In this document: positions 7,195-17,109 of the stretch, one piece after another | Numbering within the stretch: the first letter of the stretch is position 1 | How the letters are laid out: every line of letters begins with the position of its first letter | Assembly (NCBI RefSeq): GCF_009363535.1 | Contig: NZ_CP045369.1 | Location: 4,619,452-4,683,451, forward strand | Source: Microbulbifer sp. THAF38 | GTDB taxonomy: Bacteria > Pseudomonadota > Gammaproteobacteria > Pseudomonadales > Cellvibrionaceae | Direction of reading: 5' to 3' | DNA length: 64,000 bases | Program-made: the position numbers and the translations under genes | The notes under the pieces: model-generated | What the model saw: only the letters and a program-made list of their open reading frames with translations | Databases searched by the model: none | Told to the model about the DNA's origin: nothing

Positions 7195-9399
7195 CTATAG
7201 GGGCTGCAACTTAGCCATAGCCACCACCAGCCATTTACTACCGGCATCATCGAAATTGACCTGCACCCGCGCACGTGGACCATTGCCTTCGAACTGTACT
7301 ACGGTGCCTTCGCCAAACCTTGCATGCTCCACTCGACCGCCCAGGGCCAGTGGTGGCAGGTCATCGAAGTCCGGGGCCGGATCAGAGAACTGACCCACCT
7401 TACCGTAGTCCGCCTGATAGAGTGGTCGGGAAATTTCAGTTTTCAGGCGCACTTCGTGTACCAGGTTCGCAGGAATCTCACCGATAAAACGAGACGGGCT
7501 GTTATAGGTCTCGCTGCCAAACAGGCGACGGTTTTCCGCGTAGGTGATATACAGCTTGCGCATGGCGCGGGTAATACCCACGTAGCAGAGGCGTCGCTCT
7601 TCCTCCATGCGGCCGGGTTCTTGCGCGGACATTTTGTGCGGGAACAAGTTTTCCTCCACACCCGCCATAAATACCAGGGGAAACTCCAGGCCCTTGGCGG
7701 AGTGTAGAGTCATCAGCTGGACCGCATCTTCAAACTCATCCGCTTGGCCTTCACCGGCATCGAGGGCAGCACTGTCGAGGAACTGGTTAAGAAGAGGTAT
7801 TTCCTCCTCATCTTCCTCACCCTCGGGAAGGTCCACACCGGTAAAAGAGCGACAAGCAGTCACTAGCTCCTGCAAGTTTTCCACCCGGGTCTGGCCCTTC
7901 TCACCTTTTTCTTTACCGTGGAATTCCAGCAGGCCGCTGGTTTCGATTACATCCTCGGCAATGGCGTCCAGCTCTTTATCTTCGGCATTTGCAGCCAGCT
8001 GGTTGATCAGATCCAGGAAGCTCTGCAAGGCATTACCGGCGCGCGCAGCGAGAACCCGCTGTTGCAACATCAGCTTGGCCGCCTGCCACAGAGAACAGCC
8101 CTGCTCGCGAGCAAAAGAGCGCACCATCTCCACCGTGCGCGCACCGATACCGCGCGTGGGGGTATTCACCACCCGCTCAAAGGCGGTGTCATCATTGCGG
8201 TTGCTGATCAGGCGCAGATAGGAAAGGGCATTTTTGATTTCCAGGCGGTCGTAGAAACGCTGGCCGCCGTAAATACGGTAAGGCACTTGCTCGCGCAGAA
8301 GGCCTTCTTCAAGTACCCGAGATTGGGCATTGGAGCGGTAGAGAATAGCGATACTGTCACGGCGGTTGCCATCGCGCACCCAGTCATTAATACGCTCGAC
8401 AATAAAGCGCGATTCATCCTGCTCGTTATAGGCGGCGTAGACGGCGATGGGCTCGCCCTCATCGCCCTTGGTCCACAGCTCCTTACCCAGGCGACCGCTG
8501 TTATTGGCGATCACCGCGTTGGCCGCGTTCAAAATGGTGGAGGTGGAACGATAATTTTGCTCCAGTCGCACCGTCTGCACTTCGCGCAAGTCTGTGGAAA
8601 AGTGCTGGATATTCTCGATCTTGGCGCCGCGCCAGCCGTAAATGGACTGGTCATCATCCCCCACGGCGGTGATGTGGCACTGCTCCCCAGCGAGCAGGCG
8701 CAGCCAGGCGTATTGGATGGTGTTGGTATCCTGGAACTCATCCACCAGGATAAAGGGGAAACGCCGACGGTAGTGGGCGAGAATAGCGTCGTTATTCAGC
8801 CAGAGCTCGTGGGCACGCAGCAGCAGCTCACCGAAGTCCACCAATCCACCACGCTGGCAGGCCTCTTCATAGGCGAAGTAGATGCGCACCATGGTCTGCA
8901 GCCAGGGATCGGCGCCGGCATTAATATATTGCGGGCGCAGGCCTTCGTCTTTCTGCGCACCAATCCACCACTGGGTCTCCCGCGGTGGCCACTTCTTATC
9001 GTCCAGGCCCAGATCTGTCTGCACCCGCTTGATCAAACGCAGCTGGTCGTCGGAATCCAGAATCTGGAAATTCTGCGGCAACTTGGCCTCTTGCCAGTGG
9101 GCCTTGAGTAGCCGATGGGCCAAACCGTGGAAGGTGCCCACCCACATACCGAAGGTATTCACCCCCAGCAGCTCCTCAATTCTGGCGCGCATCTCGCGGG
9201 CGGCCTTGTTGGTGAAGGTCACCGCCATAATGGAGTAGGGCGAGGCGCCCTCCACCTGCATCAGCCAGGCAATACGGTGCACCAGCACGCGGGTCTTGCC
9301 CGAGCCGGCACCGGCCAGAACCAATTGATTGCCTGGCGCGGCAGCTACCGCTTCGCGCTGGGCGTCGTTAAGGGGGTCTAAAATCTGAGATACGTCCAT
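7195..9399 (-). CDS. uvrD: DNA helicase II UvrD
   Basis: Superfamily 1A 3'-5' DNA helicase of nucleotide excision and mismatch repair, 734 residues. The ATG at 9399 gives the standard N-terminus MDVSQILDPLNDAQREAV; upstream in-frame codons look non-coding. Helicase motifs in order: AGAGSGKTRVL (Walker A), FTNKAAREM (Ia), VDEFQDTN (II), GDDDQSIYGWRGA (III), LEQNYRS (IV), LMTLHSAKGLEF (V) and VGITRAMRKLYITYA (VI). The C-terminus (about the last 50 residues) has the KVGQFSDP...VQVNFDDAGSKWL Tudor-like tail of UvrD. Monocistronic, divergent from hexR. Confidence 0.96.
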   Translation of the reverse strand: MDVSQILDPLNDAQREAVAAAPGNQLVLAGAGSGKTRVLVHRIAWLMQVEGASPYSIMAVTFTNKAAREMRARIEELLGVNTFGMWVGTFHGLAHRLLKAHWQEAKLPQNFQILDSDDQLRLIKRVQTDLGLDDKKWPPRETQWWIGAQKDEGLRPQYINAGADPWLQTMVRIYFAYEEACQRGGLVDFGELLLRAHELWLNNDAILAHYRRRFPFILVDEFQDTNTIQYAWLRLLAGEQCHITAVGDDDQSIYGWRGAKIENIQHFSTDLREVQTVRLEQNYRSTSTILNAANAVIANNSGRLGKELWTKGDEGEPIAVYAAYNEQDESRFIVERINDWVRDGNRRDSIAILYRSNAQSRVLEEGLLREQVPYRIYGGQRFYDRLEIKNALSYLRLISNRNDDTAFERVVNTPTRGIGARTVEMVRSFAREQGCSLWQAAKLMLQQRVLAARAGNALQSFLDLINQLAANAEDKELDAIAEDVIETSGLLEFHGKEKGEKGQTRVENLQELVTACRSFTGVDLPEGEEDEEEIPLLNQFLDSAALDAGEGQADEFEDAVQLMTLHSAKGLEFPLVFMAGVEENLFPHKMSAQEPGRMEEERRLCYVGITRAMRKLYITYAENRRLFGSETYNSPSRFIGEIPANLVHEVRLKTEISRPLYQADYGKVGQFSDPAPDFDDLPPLALGGRVEHARFGEGTVVQFEGNGPRARVQVNFDDAGSKWLVVAMAKLQPL

Positions 9400-9539
9400 G
9401 GGCGAAGATTGTACCAGAGCTGCTGTGCGAGACCTGTGTAAATAAACAGGATTTTGCCCCGGCTGACAATGCCAAGCCGCTCGCCAGCAGAGGGCGCAGC
9501 GGCTAAACTGCGGCATCTGGCATCAGAGAAGGTAGTCCT

Positions 9540-10394
9540 GTGAAACCGGCGGAAGTCACGCAAAAAATCAGCGAACAGCTGTCATCCATGCGCAAATCTG
9601 AGCGCAAGGTGGCGGAGTATATTCTCGCCAATCCCGACGAAATCATTCATATGCGTATCGTCGACTTGGCCACAGAGGCCCAGGTGAGCGAGCCCACCGT
9701 AGTGCGCTTTTGCCGTGCAGTGGGTTGTTCCGGCTTTCAGGAATTTAAGCTGAATCTGGCACAGCAACTGGCCTCAAGCCCCAGTTTCGGCCAGATTGCG
9801 GTGACTGAGACAGACACTATCGCCGAGTACAAACGCAAAGTATTCGACTCTACCGTAGATACCCTACTGAAGGTTCGCGACCGCATCGACGACCGCGCCC
9901 TGGAAGCCGCAGTGACCGCCATTGCCGCTTCCAAACGGGTAGAATTCTTTGGCTTCGGCGCCTCCGGTGCGGTAGCCGCCGATGCCCAGCACAAGTTCTT
10001 CCGCCTGCAGCTGGCCACCGCGGCCCATTCGGATCATCACATCCAAAATATGTCGGCCATGTCCATGCAGCCGGGCGATATCGTGGTGGCGATTTCGCAA
10101 AGTGGACGCACCAAGGCATTGCTGCGCTCCATGGGCATGGCGAAAGAGCAGGGCGCCCTAGTGGTTGGCCTCGCACCAAGCGGTTCACCGGTGGCACAGC
10201 AGGCCAGTATCCCGCTGGAAGTCGATGTGGAAGAGGATATCGAGATCTATACGCCGCTGTCCTCGCGGATCGCCCACCTGGTGGTGATCGATGTACTCGC
10301 CATTGGCGTTGCCCAGCGCAAAGGCCCCCAGTTGCAGGAACATTTATTGAAACTCAAACAGGGCCTGTACACATTGCGGGAAGACAAGCACTGA
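9540..10394 (+). CDS. hexR: RpiR-family regulator HexR
   Basis: Transcription regulator of central carbon metabolism; in gammaproteobacteria HexR represses glucose-catabolic and Entner-Doudoroff genes and is released by 2-keto-3-deoxy-6-phosphogluconate. 284 residues: N-terminal HTH_6 domain (KSERKVAEYILANP, then SEPTVVRFCRAVGCSGFQEFK) and a C-terminal SIS sugar-phosphate domain (GFGASGAVAADAQHKFFR; VAISQSGRTKALL). Starts with GTG at 9540, preceded by AGAAGG. Divergent from uvrD with 140 bases between. No glucose-catabolism gene adjoins it here, so it would act in trans. Confidence 0.88.
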   Translation: MKPAEVTQKISEQLSSMRKSERKVAEYILANPDEIIHMRIVDLATEAQVSEPTVVRFCRAVGCSGFQEFKLNLAQQLASSPSFGQIAVTETDTIAEYKRKVFDSTVDTLLKVRDRIDDRALEAAVTAIAASKRVEFFGFGASGAVAADAQHKFFRLQLATAAHSDHHIQNMSAMSMQPGDIVVAISQSGRTKALLRSMGMAKEQGALVVGLAPSGSPVAQQASIPLEVDVEEDIEIYTPLSSRIAHLVVIDVLAIGVAQRKGPQLQEHLLKLKQGLYTLREDKH

Positions 10395-10508
10395 GGGAGC
10401 GGAATGCGGCACTAGATAAGGTGTCGCGCCCCCTCTACCATGCCTGCTGTATTCAGCGATCTATTGTCACCGCCAACAAGAGCCCCCAAATCGTCCCAGA
10501 GCAATTCC

Positions 10509-11768
10509 ATGACATCCACTGCTTTATCCGCTGAGCAAAAGGCACCGCGCTGGCTGGTGGTATGGCTGGCGGCTCTGGTCTCCCTGACGCCGTTTTCCAT
10601 CGACAGCTACTTGCCGGCCATACCGGCCATGGCCGGGGCGTTGGACACGGAGGTTGCGCGGGTTCAATACTCGGTTTCCAGTTTTTTATTGGGCTTTGCT
10701 CTCGGCCAGCTCTTCGGTGGGCCGCTCTCGGACCGCTGGGGAAGACGGTTGGTGGGCACTATCGGCCTGTGTATTTATATCGTCAGTTCGCTGCTGATCC
10801 TGTTTGCCGATCATGTAGACCAATTGATCATCCTGCGTTTTTTGCAGGCAGTAGGTGGGGGTTTTGCTACGGTGATTTGCGCGGCCATCGTGCGCGATCT
10901 GCACAGTGGGCGTGAGGCCGCCAAAATTATCTCCATGATCAGTACTATCATGCTGATCGCCCCCATGATTGCCCCGGTCATTGGCTCGCTACTGCTGACG
11001 CTGGGAGGCTGGCAAAGCATTTTTGTGTTTCTGTTGCTGTACGCCATCGCCATGCTGGTACTGGTGCGCTTACTGCTACCGGAAACCGTTTCGCGTTTCA
11101 CCCGCGCACGACGCCAGTTGATGCCACTGGCCTCACTGGTCTCCACCTATGGCCAGGTTTTACGTAACCGCCGCGCCCTCGGGTTTCTCGCTACTCAGGC
11201 CTGTGTTAGTGGCTCGATGTTTATCTACATCACCACCGCGCCCTTTGTATTTATGGATTACTTCAATGTCAGTCCCAGCCACTTCCCGCTGTTTTTTGGC
11301 ACCTGTATTTTGGGGCTCATCTGTATGGTGCAGGTCAACATCCGCCTGCTCAACCTGTTCCAGCCACGCAATATTTTGCTGATCGGCGTTACCTTGCAGA
11401 TGCTCGGCTGTGGCTTGTTATTACTGGGTACTATGACGGGGATCCGAGAGTTAATCCTGTGGATGGTGCCGCTGGTGCTGGTGATGAGCTGTATCGGGAT
11501 TACCGGGCCCAACGCCGCCGCCTGTTACCTGGAGTTTTTCCCCAAGATCAGTGGCAGCGCTAACGCCCTCTATGGGGCCACAATATTTATCACCGGCGGT
11601 GTGCTCGGCGGGCTGGTGAGTAGTCTGCACACAGGCACACTGGTTCCCATCGCCGGGTCCATGTTCGCCTGCGCCGTGGTAGCCCTGTTCTCCTCACTGG
11701 TCATCGCTCAGGCGCGCAACCCAATAGAATCGGATATACCGATTACCAGGCGCATCACTCCGCGCTGA
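10509..11768 (+). CDS. Bcr/CflA-family MFS drug exporter
   Basis: Inner-membrane major facilitator, 419 residues from the ATG at 10509 (an in-frame ATG at 10440 would add 23 unlikely residues). Twelve hydrophobic segments. The motif LSDRWGRRLVG after helix 2 is MFS motif A, and STPF-like LTPFSIDSYLPAIPAMA in helix 1 is diagnostic of the Bcr/CflA (DHA1) group. Bcr/CflA proteins export bicyclomycin, chloramphenicol, sulfonamides or cysteine by proton antiport; the real substrate here is unknown. It follows hexR by 114 bases and may be cotranscribed. Convergent with the glutathione transferase gene. Confidence 0.9.
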   Translation: MTSTALSAEQKAPRWLVVWLAALVSLTPFSIDSYLPAIPAMAGALDTEVARVQYSVSSFLLGFALGQLFGGPLSDRWGRRLVGTIGLCIYIVSSLLILFADHVDQLIILRFLQAVGGGFATVICAAIVRDLHSGREAAKIISMISTIMLIAPMIAPVIGSLLLTLGGWQSIFVFLLLYAIAMLVLVRLLLPETVSRFTRARRQLMPLASLVSTYGQVLRNRRALGFLATQACVSGSMFIYITTAPFVFMDYFNVSPSHFPLFFGTCILGLICMVQVNIRLLNLFQPRNILLIGVTLQMLGCGLLLLGTMTGIRELILWMVPLVLVMSCIGITGPNAAACYLEFFPKISGSANALYGATIFITGGVLGGLVSSLHTGTLVPIAGSMFACAVVALFSSLVIAQARNPIESDIPITRRITPR

Positions 11769-11783
11769 TACATACCTTCGAAA

Positions 11784-12389
11784 TCAAGCTGCCTGGCTTT
11801 TTTCTTCTTGCAGAGCCTGCTGAACCGCCGGGCGCATTTCCATACGCTGCTGAAAAGCCTGCAGCCGGGGCCAGCGCGACATATCGAAATGCAGAGCCTT
11901 GAGCCAGCGGATAATGACATAAAGGTAGGTATCCGCCACAGATAGGGCGTCCCCCAATAGGAAATCGCTCTGCAACTGCTCTTCGACATAATCCATCCGA
12001 CGCAGAATCTTTTCTTGAGCCTTTTTCTTCTCCTCCTCTGAGCCGTTCCAAAATAATGGCAGGAAACATTTATGGACTTCTGCACTGAGGAAATTCAGCC
12101 ACTCCAACATGCGGTAGTGATCCAGAGTGCCCACCGGTGGTGCCAAGTCGGCGTCGGGCTTTTGCTCGGCGAGAAACTGCATGATTGCAGCGCCCTCAGT
12201 GAGTAACTCACCGCCCTCTAACTGAAGGGCTGGCACATAGCCTTTGGGGTTGACCCTGTGGAAATCATCACCATTTTCCAGGGTGTGCGTCTTCAGATCC
12301 ACTTTGCAAAGATCCAGATCAATGCCCGCCTCTAGGGCGACAATATGTGGAGATAGGGAGCAGGCTCCAGGCGCGTAAAAGAGTTTCAC
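11784..12389 (-). CDS. Glutathione S-transferase, beta class
   Basis: Cytoplasmic glutathione transferase, 201 residues. The start is the GTG at 12389, preceded at optimal distance by a strong GGGAGGA; this gives the standard beta-class N-terminus MKLFYAPGACSLSPHI. Cys10, the beta-class mixed-disulfide residue, is present. The thioredoxin-like domain includes GYVPALQLEGGELLTEG (cis-Pro and the Glu-Gly glutathione-binding turn). The helical C-terminal domain contains LSVADTYLYVIIRW, the N-capping box motif. Same strand as the downstream-read doxX gene, but with a gap of 167 bases. Confidence 0.92.
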   Translation of the reverse strand: MKLFYAPGACSLSPHIVALEAGIDLDLCKVDLKTHTLENGDDFHRVNPKGYVPALQLEGGELLTEGAAIMQFLAEQKPDADLAPPVGTLDHYRMLEWLNFLSAEVHKCFLPLFWNGSEEEKKKAQEKILRRMDYVEEQLQSDFLLGDALSVADTYLYVIIRWLKALHFDMSRWPRLQAFQQRMEMRPAVQQALQEEKSQAA

Positions 12390-12556
12390 GGTGATCCTCC
12401 CGAATGGATTGCGCGGCATCAGGCAGTCGCGGCAAAAGGCAGTATAGGTGCGCATTTGCAAAGTGCTCGGCACAAGTGCCGAATAGGGTCGACGAATGCC
12501 TGAGGTAGCCTCGGTAAGCCGCAAATCCCGCCCTAACCCATTCAGTCTATTTGGCG

Positions 12557-12955
12557 CTATTTTTTGCGAATCCAGTGATCCAGACTGAAGCGACCGGCCC
12601 CGGCACAGGCGAGGATCAGGAAGCCTCCGGCGATGGTGATGTTTTTCATAAAGCTCGTCATTTCACCGGGATCACCGGGGGAATAATGCACCATCCAGGC
12701 ACTGGCCAGGCAGAAAAGAAAAAGGATCACCGCGGAGAAGCGGGTAAAGAACCCCAGTAATATCGCCAGCCCTCCAAGCAACTCCACAATAATCACCAGG
12801 GGAAGCAGTAGCGCGGGTATCCCCATGGACACCATAAAGGCCTCGGTCATTTTGTAACCGCCTATTTTGTTCCACCCAGCAAAAATAAATATCAGGGACA
12901 TCAACACCCGCCCGACCAGTTTGGAGGTATCACATAACAATGGATGATTTGCCAC
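12557..12955 (-). CDS. DoxX-family membrane protein
   Basis: Small inner-membrane protein of the DoxX/DUF417-like superfamily, 132 residues, four predicted helices. The N-terminal motif LVGRVLMSLIFIFAGWNKIG is the DoxX signature, followed by IPALLLPLVIIVELLGGLAILLGFFTR. Family members have been linked to thiol or redox stress and to quinone reactions, but the specific role of this one is unknown. The glutathione transferase gene downstream on the same strand fits a redox-stress context; that link is inference. Confidence 0.9.
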   Translation of the reverse strand: MANHPLLCDTSKLVGRVLMSLIFIFAGWNKIGGYKMTEAFMVSMGIPALLLPLVIIVELLGGLAILLGFFTRFSAVILFLFCLASAWMVHYSPGDPGEMTSFMKNITIAGGFLILACAGAGRFSLDHWIRKK

Positions 12956-13406
12956 GACTTCCTCTCTTGCACTTTTGCATTTGGTTTTACCAGATGCCTC
13001 CAGTGTAGTTGGGAAGCTACGCCTGAATGGAGGCTATGCCGAAAGCAATGAATTCAACGGAGAGAAACTTGCTCCGCAATAGATAGTCAGACGAACCAGA
13101 AATAAACGAATGGCAGTTTCGGCAGGCGCGAAAAAGCTGTTGTGGATATAAATCAAAAATGCGGTTGTGCCGCACCGAGGAGCCGTTACAATTGCGCGCC
13201 CCCAACCAGGGCGCAACCGGCGGTATCCACACCAGACACCCCTGTGCCCAGAGCCCTGTCAGGGAAACTCGAGCGGGCCCCTGCGCGACTACAATAACGG
13301 CACGCTCAGCAATTGATAATTTCGCCCCAAAAAAGCGCTGTAAGCCGCTGCTTTTGAGGGCTGGGCAGAGCCCCGCAATTCTTATCCCCTGGAGTCCACG
13401 CACGGC
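12956..13406. other. 451-bp intergenic region with structured leader for the antiporter gene
   Basis: No gene seen. The half next to the antiporter start contains several short hairpins on the plus strand: GCGG-TTGTG-CCGC (about 13161-13173), TTGCGC(G)CCC...GGGCGCAA with one bulged base (13193-13216), and CCCT-GTC-AGGG (about 13253-13263). This suggests a long structured 5' leader, but no known riboswitch consensus was recognised. Confidence 0.35.
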
Positions 13407-14714
13407 ATGGAAGTCTATTACACCTTTTGTTTTCTTGCCGCGGTGTCGGTCTTTCTCGGCTTCCTAAACCAGTATGTGCTGCGCGCACAAACCACCATTG
13501 CAATCACGGCTGGAGCCCTGGCGCTGTCACTCATTGTTACCGGCCTGGGCAAATTGGGGGTGGTGGAGTTGCGCACCTGGGCGGACCAGTTGCTGCCGTT
13601 GCTCAATTTGGAGGATATCCTGCTCAAAGGGATGCTGGGTTTCCTGCTCTTCGCCGGCAGTTTGCATATCGACCTGTTGGAACTGCGCAACCAAAAATTG
13701 GAAATTGGCCTGCTGGCGATCGTCGGTACCCTGATTTCCACTTTTGTGGTGGGTGCCCTGCTGTACTGGTTCCTGATGTTGATCAACATGCCGGTGGCTT
13801 TCATCTATTGCCTGTTATTCGGTGCGCTAATCTCCCCCACCGACCCCATCGCCGTGCTGGCCATCATGAAAAACCTCAAAGCGCCTGAGCAGGTCTCCAT
13901 CCAGGTGGAGGGGGAATCTCTGTTCAACGATGGCTTTGGCATCGTGGTGTTTGCAGTAATTTATGCCGTGGCTTTCGAGGGAGGCCAGCCAACGGTTCCT
14001 GCAGTGGCAGAGCTGTTCGCATTGGAAGCGGTGGGTGGCATTTTGCTCGGCCTGATTATCGGTGGACTGTTTCACTGGTTGATCTGCTGCACCGATGACC
14101 ACAGCCTGGAACTGTTACTCACCCTGGTCATTCCCACGGCGGGATTCTCTCTAGCCAATATCCTCGGTGTCTCCGGCGCCCTGGCGATGGTGGTAAGCGG
14201 CATTATCATCGGGAACTTCACCCGCGAGCGCGGCTTTTCCCGGGTGAGCCAACACGAATTGGATAACTTCTGGAATATCACCGAAGACTTCCTCAACGGC
14301 TTGCTATTCCTGTTGGTGGGACTGTTCCTGATCACCATCGATTTGCGCCCGGCGGACTACTTGCTGATGGTCGCAGGCATTGTGATCGTGCTGTTGGCAC
14401 GGGTAATGGCGGTGGGAGTGCCCTTCCTGTATTTAAAAAGGCGACGTCGCTATCACCCCTATACCAACCGGATACTGATCTGGGGTGGTCTCAAAGGTGG
14501 CCTGGCACTGGCTCTGGCAATGTCTATTCCCTCGGGCAGCGCTTACGTTCAGGGGCAGGATCTGCGTTACCTGTGGGTGGTCATGACCTATGGCGTGGTG
14601 CTCTTTTCTATTGTGATACAGGGCTCTACCATAGCGCCATTAATACGCCGCAGCCGCGAATTTGCCGAACCGGAAAGCGCGTCCGCCAGCGATCACCAAC
14701 ACACCATAAAATAG
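13407..14714 (+). CDS. Cation/proton antiporter, CPA1 family (NhaP-like)
   Basis: Inner-membrane Na+(or K+)/H+ exchanger, 435 residues, about 12 hydrophobic segments. The ion-binding motifs of CPA1 are present: ISPTDPIAVLAIMKNLKAP near residue 140 (unwound helix 4) and VEGESLFNDGFGIVVF near 168 (the ND pair of helix 5). A conserved basic helix near the end (ILIWGGLKGGLALALA) is also typical. It has no regulatory C-terminal domain. Eleven bases separate it from the following CPA2 gene, so the two probably form an operon for pH and salt homeostasis. Confidence 0.92.
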   Translation: MEVYYTFCFLAAVSVFLGFLNQYVLRAQTTIAITAGALALSLIVTGLGKLGVVELRTWADQLLPLLNLEDILLKGMLGFLLFAGSLHIDLLELRNQKLEIGLLAIVGTLISTFVVGALLYWFLMLINMPVAFIYCLLFGALISPTDPIAVLAIMKNLKAPEQVSIQVEGESLFNDGFGIVVFAVIYAVAFEGGQPTVPAVAELFALEAVGGILLGLIIGGLFHWLICCTDDHSLELLLTLVIPTAGFSLANILGVSGALAMVVSGIIIGNFTRERGFSRVSQHELDNFWNITEDFLNGLLFLLVGLFLITIDLRPADYLLMVAGIVIVLLARVMAVGVPFLYLKRRRRYHPYTNRILIWGGLKGGLALALAMSIPSGSAYVQGQDLRYLWVVMTYGVVLFSIVIQGSTIAPLIRRSREFAEPESASASDHQHTIK

Positions 14715-14727
14715 CGATAATCGATTG

Positions 14728-16584
14728 ATGGAACACTCAAACTTCCTTGTTGAAGCGGTCATATTTATGGGAGCCGCGGTTATCGCCGTGCCTATTGCCA
14801 CACGTTTGGGATTGGGTTCCGTACTCGGATACCTGCTCGCCGGGGTAGCTATAGGGCCCAGCGCATTGGGCCTGGTAGGGGATGCCAGCGACGAAATGCA
14901 TGTGGCTGAATTCGGCGTAGCGCTGATGCTGTTTTTGATCGGCCTGGAGATGCAGCCTAAAAAGTTGTGGCAAATGCGTGGCGCCATTCTCGGCACCGGC
15001 AGCGCCCAACTGCTACTAACCGCCGCCGCCGTAGCCGGTATAGCGCTGTGGTTTTTCAATATGGGTTGGCCCACGGCTGTAGCGATCGGCTTGATTCTGG
15101 CCCTGTCATCCACCGCCATTGTATTGCAGTCACTCAGTGAGAAAGGACTCCTCAAGACCCAAGGCGGACGCAGTGCCTTTGCGGTGCTATTGCTACAGGA
15201 TATCGCTGTAATTCCCATTCTCGCCCTGCTGCCATTACTCGCGGGCACTACCGCCGAGTCCCACGCTGGCGATTTGGAGGGCTGGGGGTATGCCGCTGCA
15301 GTTATCGGCACCATTGCCGCTTTCGCCATCACCGGCCGCTACCTATTGGGCCCTCTGTTGCGTCTGGTCGCCGGCAGCCAAGTGCGCGAAATGTTTACTG
15401 TTACTGCCTTGTTAATTGTCTTCGGTGCAGCAGCGGTAATGAGCTGGCTTGATCTCTCGCCCGCTCTAGGCACCTTCCTAGCCGGAGTCCTGTTGGCGGA
15501 AAGTGAGTTTCGCCACGAGCTGGAAGCGGATATTGAACCCTTCAAAGGGTTGCTGTTGGGGCTTTTCTTTATCGCCGTGGGCGCCAGTCTAAACTTCGCG
15601 CAAATCGCACAGAATCCGTTGCTGTTGTTCGGCCTGGTGGTGGCGCTGGTATTGGTGAAATTTGCCGTTCTATTTCTACTGGCCCGTTTTTTGCGCATGT
15701 CCAAAGGGGAGGACTGGCTGTTCGCTCTATCCCTGGCTCAGGCAGGGGAGTTTGGCTTTGTACTGGTGTCTTTTTCCATTCAAATCCAGGTGCTCGACGC
15801 CGAGGTGAGCAGCCTGCTCGTGGCATTGATTGCCCTGACAATGGCGCTCACACCGATATTACTGCTGGTATTTGAAAAATTTATCCAACCGCGTTTTCTA
15901 ATCGGCCCTGAAGTCCCACAGGCAGTCGAGCACGAAACACCAATGGATTCCAATTCACCGGTCATCATTATCGGTTATGGTCGCTTCGGCCAGATCACCG
16001 GACGCCTGCTCAATGCCTGCGGTTTTAGCACCACCCTGCTGGAGCGCAACGCTGAACAGCTGGATCTGGTGCGTCGCTATGGCATTGAGGCCTATTACGG
16101 CGATGCCACGCGGGAAGACCTGTTGCGTGCCGCCGGCGCCGCCAATGCGCGTCTGGTGATTCTCACCCTGAGCGACCAGGCCGCGTCCCTGGAGATTGTC
16201 GCGCAGCTGCAAAAACACTTTCCGCACCTGAAGATTCTCGCGCGGGCACGCAGCCGCATGCATCAATACGCACTGATGGAGGCCGGAGTAAAATATATTT
16301 TCCGCGAGACCATAGACCCGGCCCTGGCGATTGGCGAGAAGGCCCTGGAACTTTTGGGACTCACCCCCTTACAGGCGCGTCGCGCAGCACGTAAGTTTAA
16401 ACAGCACGACCAGCGTATGCTGGAGGCTCTTTTCCCCTACTGGCGCGACGAAGCGCAACATATCGCCCAGAGTCGTATTTATCGCGAGCAACTCCTGCAA
16501 GCCCTGCAGGAAGACCGTCGTGACAAGGATCTGCATCTGGATCATTACTGGGAAGAGGCCAAACTGGAAACAGAAAAGCCCTAA
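14728..16584 (+). CDS. KefB/KefC-type K+/H+ antiporter with RCK domain (CPA2 family)
   Basis: Monovalent cation:proton antiporter-2, 618 residues from the ATG at 14728 (a TTG one codon earlier is less likely). About residues 1-390 form the 12-helix CPA2 domain, with LSSTAIVLQSLSEKG and LLQDIAVIPILALLP, the hallmark helix 4-5 motifs. From about residue 410 a TrkA-N/RCK domain begins with the nucleotide-binding glycine motif IIGYGRFGQITG, acidic residue LLERN, and GDATREDLLRAAGA. In Kef proteins this domain gates K+ efflux in response to glutathione adducts. No KefF/KefG ancillary gene is adjacent, so glutathione control is uncertain. Confidence 0.9.
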   Translation: MEHSNFLVEAVIFMGAAVIAVPIATRLGLGSVLGYLLAGVAIGPSALGLVGDASDEMHVAEFGVALMLFLIGLEMQPKKLWQMRGAILGTGSAQLLLTAAAVAGIALWFFNMGWPTAVAIGLILALSSTAIVLQSLSEKGLLKTQGGRSAFAVLLLQDIAVIPILALLPLLAGTTAESHAGDLEGWGYAAAVIGTIAAFAITGRYLLGPLLRLVAGSQVREMFTVTALLIVFGAAAVMSWLDLSPALGTFLAGVLLAESEFRHELEADIEPFKGLLLGLFFIAVGASLNFAQIAQNPLLLFGLVVALVLVKFAVLFLLARFLRMSKGEDWLFALSLAQAGEFGFVLVSFSIQIQVLDAEVSSLLVALIALTMALTPILLLVFEKFIQPRFLIGPEVPQAVEHETPMDSNSPVIIIGYGRFGQITGRLLNACGFSTTLLERNAEQLDLVRRYGIEAYYGDATREDLLRAAGAANARLVILTLSDQAASLEIVAQLQKHFPHLKILARARSRMHQYALMEAGVKYIFRETIDPALAIGEKALELLGLTPLQARRAARKFKQHDQRMLEALFPYWRDEAQHIAQSRIYREQLLQALQEDRRDKDLHLDHYWEEAKLETEKP

Positions 16585-16680
16585 AGAATTTTGGCTAAGC
16601 ACTTAGCATCAAGAAAAATCTGTTAAGTAAAACTATGTATTGGCAGAGAACATTCTCAGCGAGTCGGATTTAATCGCTAC

Positions 16681-17046
16681 CTATTGGCGGCCATCAGCGG
16701 GATTGTGATCGAGTACAGCGATCACAGCCCGGCCTGGTGTGAGAGTTTCGCTCACATGGCCCTTTCCGCATAAATCTTTGGCCAATAAAATATCACCAGC
16801 TCTAAAAGTATGCTGCTCACCGGAACTCGTGGTTATTTTTACCTCTCCGGCCAAGTAAAAAATAAACTGCGCTCGTGGCGCGCAGTGCCAATCAAACACC
16901 CGATGCTCATCAAATTCACGAAAAAATAATTGTCGCACCTGAAAGGGTTCAGAATAGTCTCCAAGAGGTTCGTGGATTTTGGATGCTATTTTTTGCTTTT
17001 TAAAAGTAGATACACCATCCACACTCAGCAGCTCTATATATTCCAT
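16681..17046 (-). CDS. Small cupin-domain protein
   Basis: 121 residues; a single small beta-barrel cupin is suggested by EHRVFDWHCAPRAQFIFYLAGEV and the turn motif FRAGDILLAKDLCGKGHVS. The first half has WHxAPxxQ in place of the classic G-x5-HxH, and one His (H103 region, GKGHVS) sits in the second cupin motif, so one metal ligand set may be partial. Function not known. It stands alone between two antiporter genes, convergent with the kef-like gene, and same strand as the antiporter at 17110. Confidence 0.8.
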   Translation of the reverse strand: MEYIELLSVDGVSTFKKQKIASKIHEPLGDYSEPFQVRQLFFREFDEHRVFDWHCAPRAQFIFYLAGEVKITTSSGEQHTFRAGDILLAKDLCGKGHVSETLTPGRAVIAVLDHNPADGRQ

Positions 17047-17109
17047 ATATCTACACCTGAATCGCGATCATTGATCTATATAAGCCATAGAAATATTTCT
17101 GCCCATAGT

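Noticed and set aside
12956..13406. Known Na+/Li+ (nhaA-I type) or yybP riboswitch before the antiporter
   Set aside because: Hairpins are present but I could not match either consensus; left as an unassigned leader.
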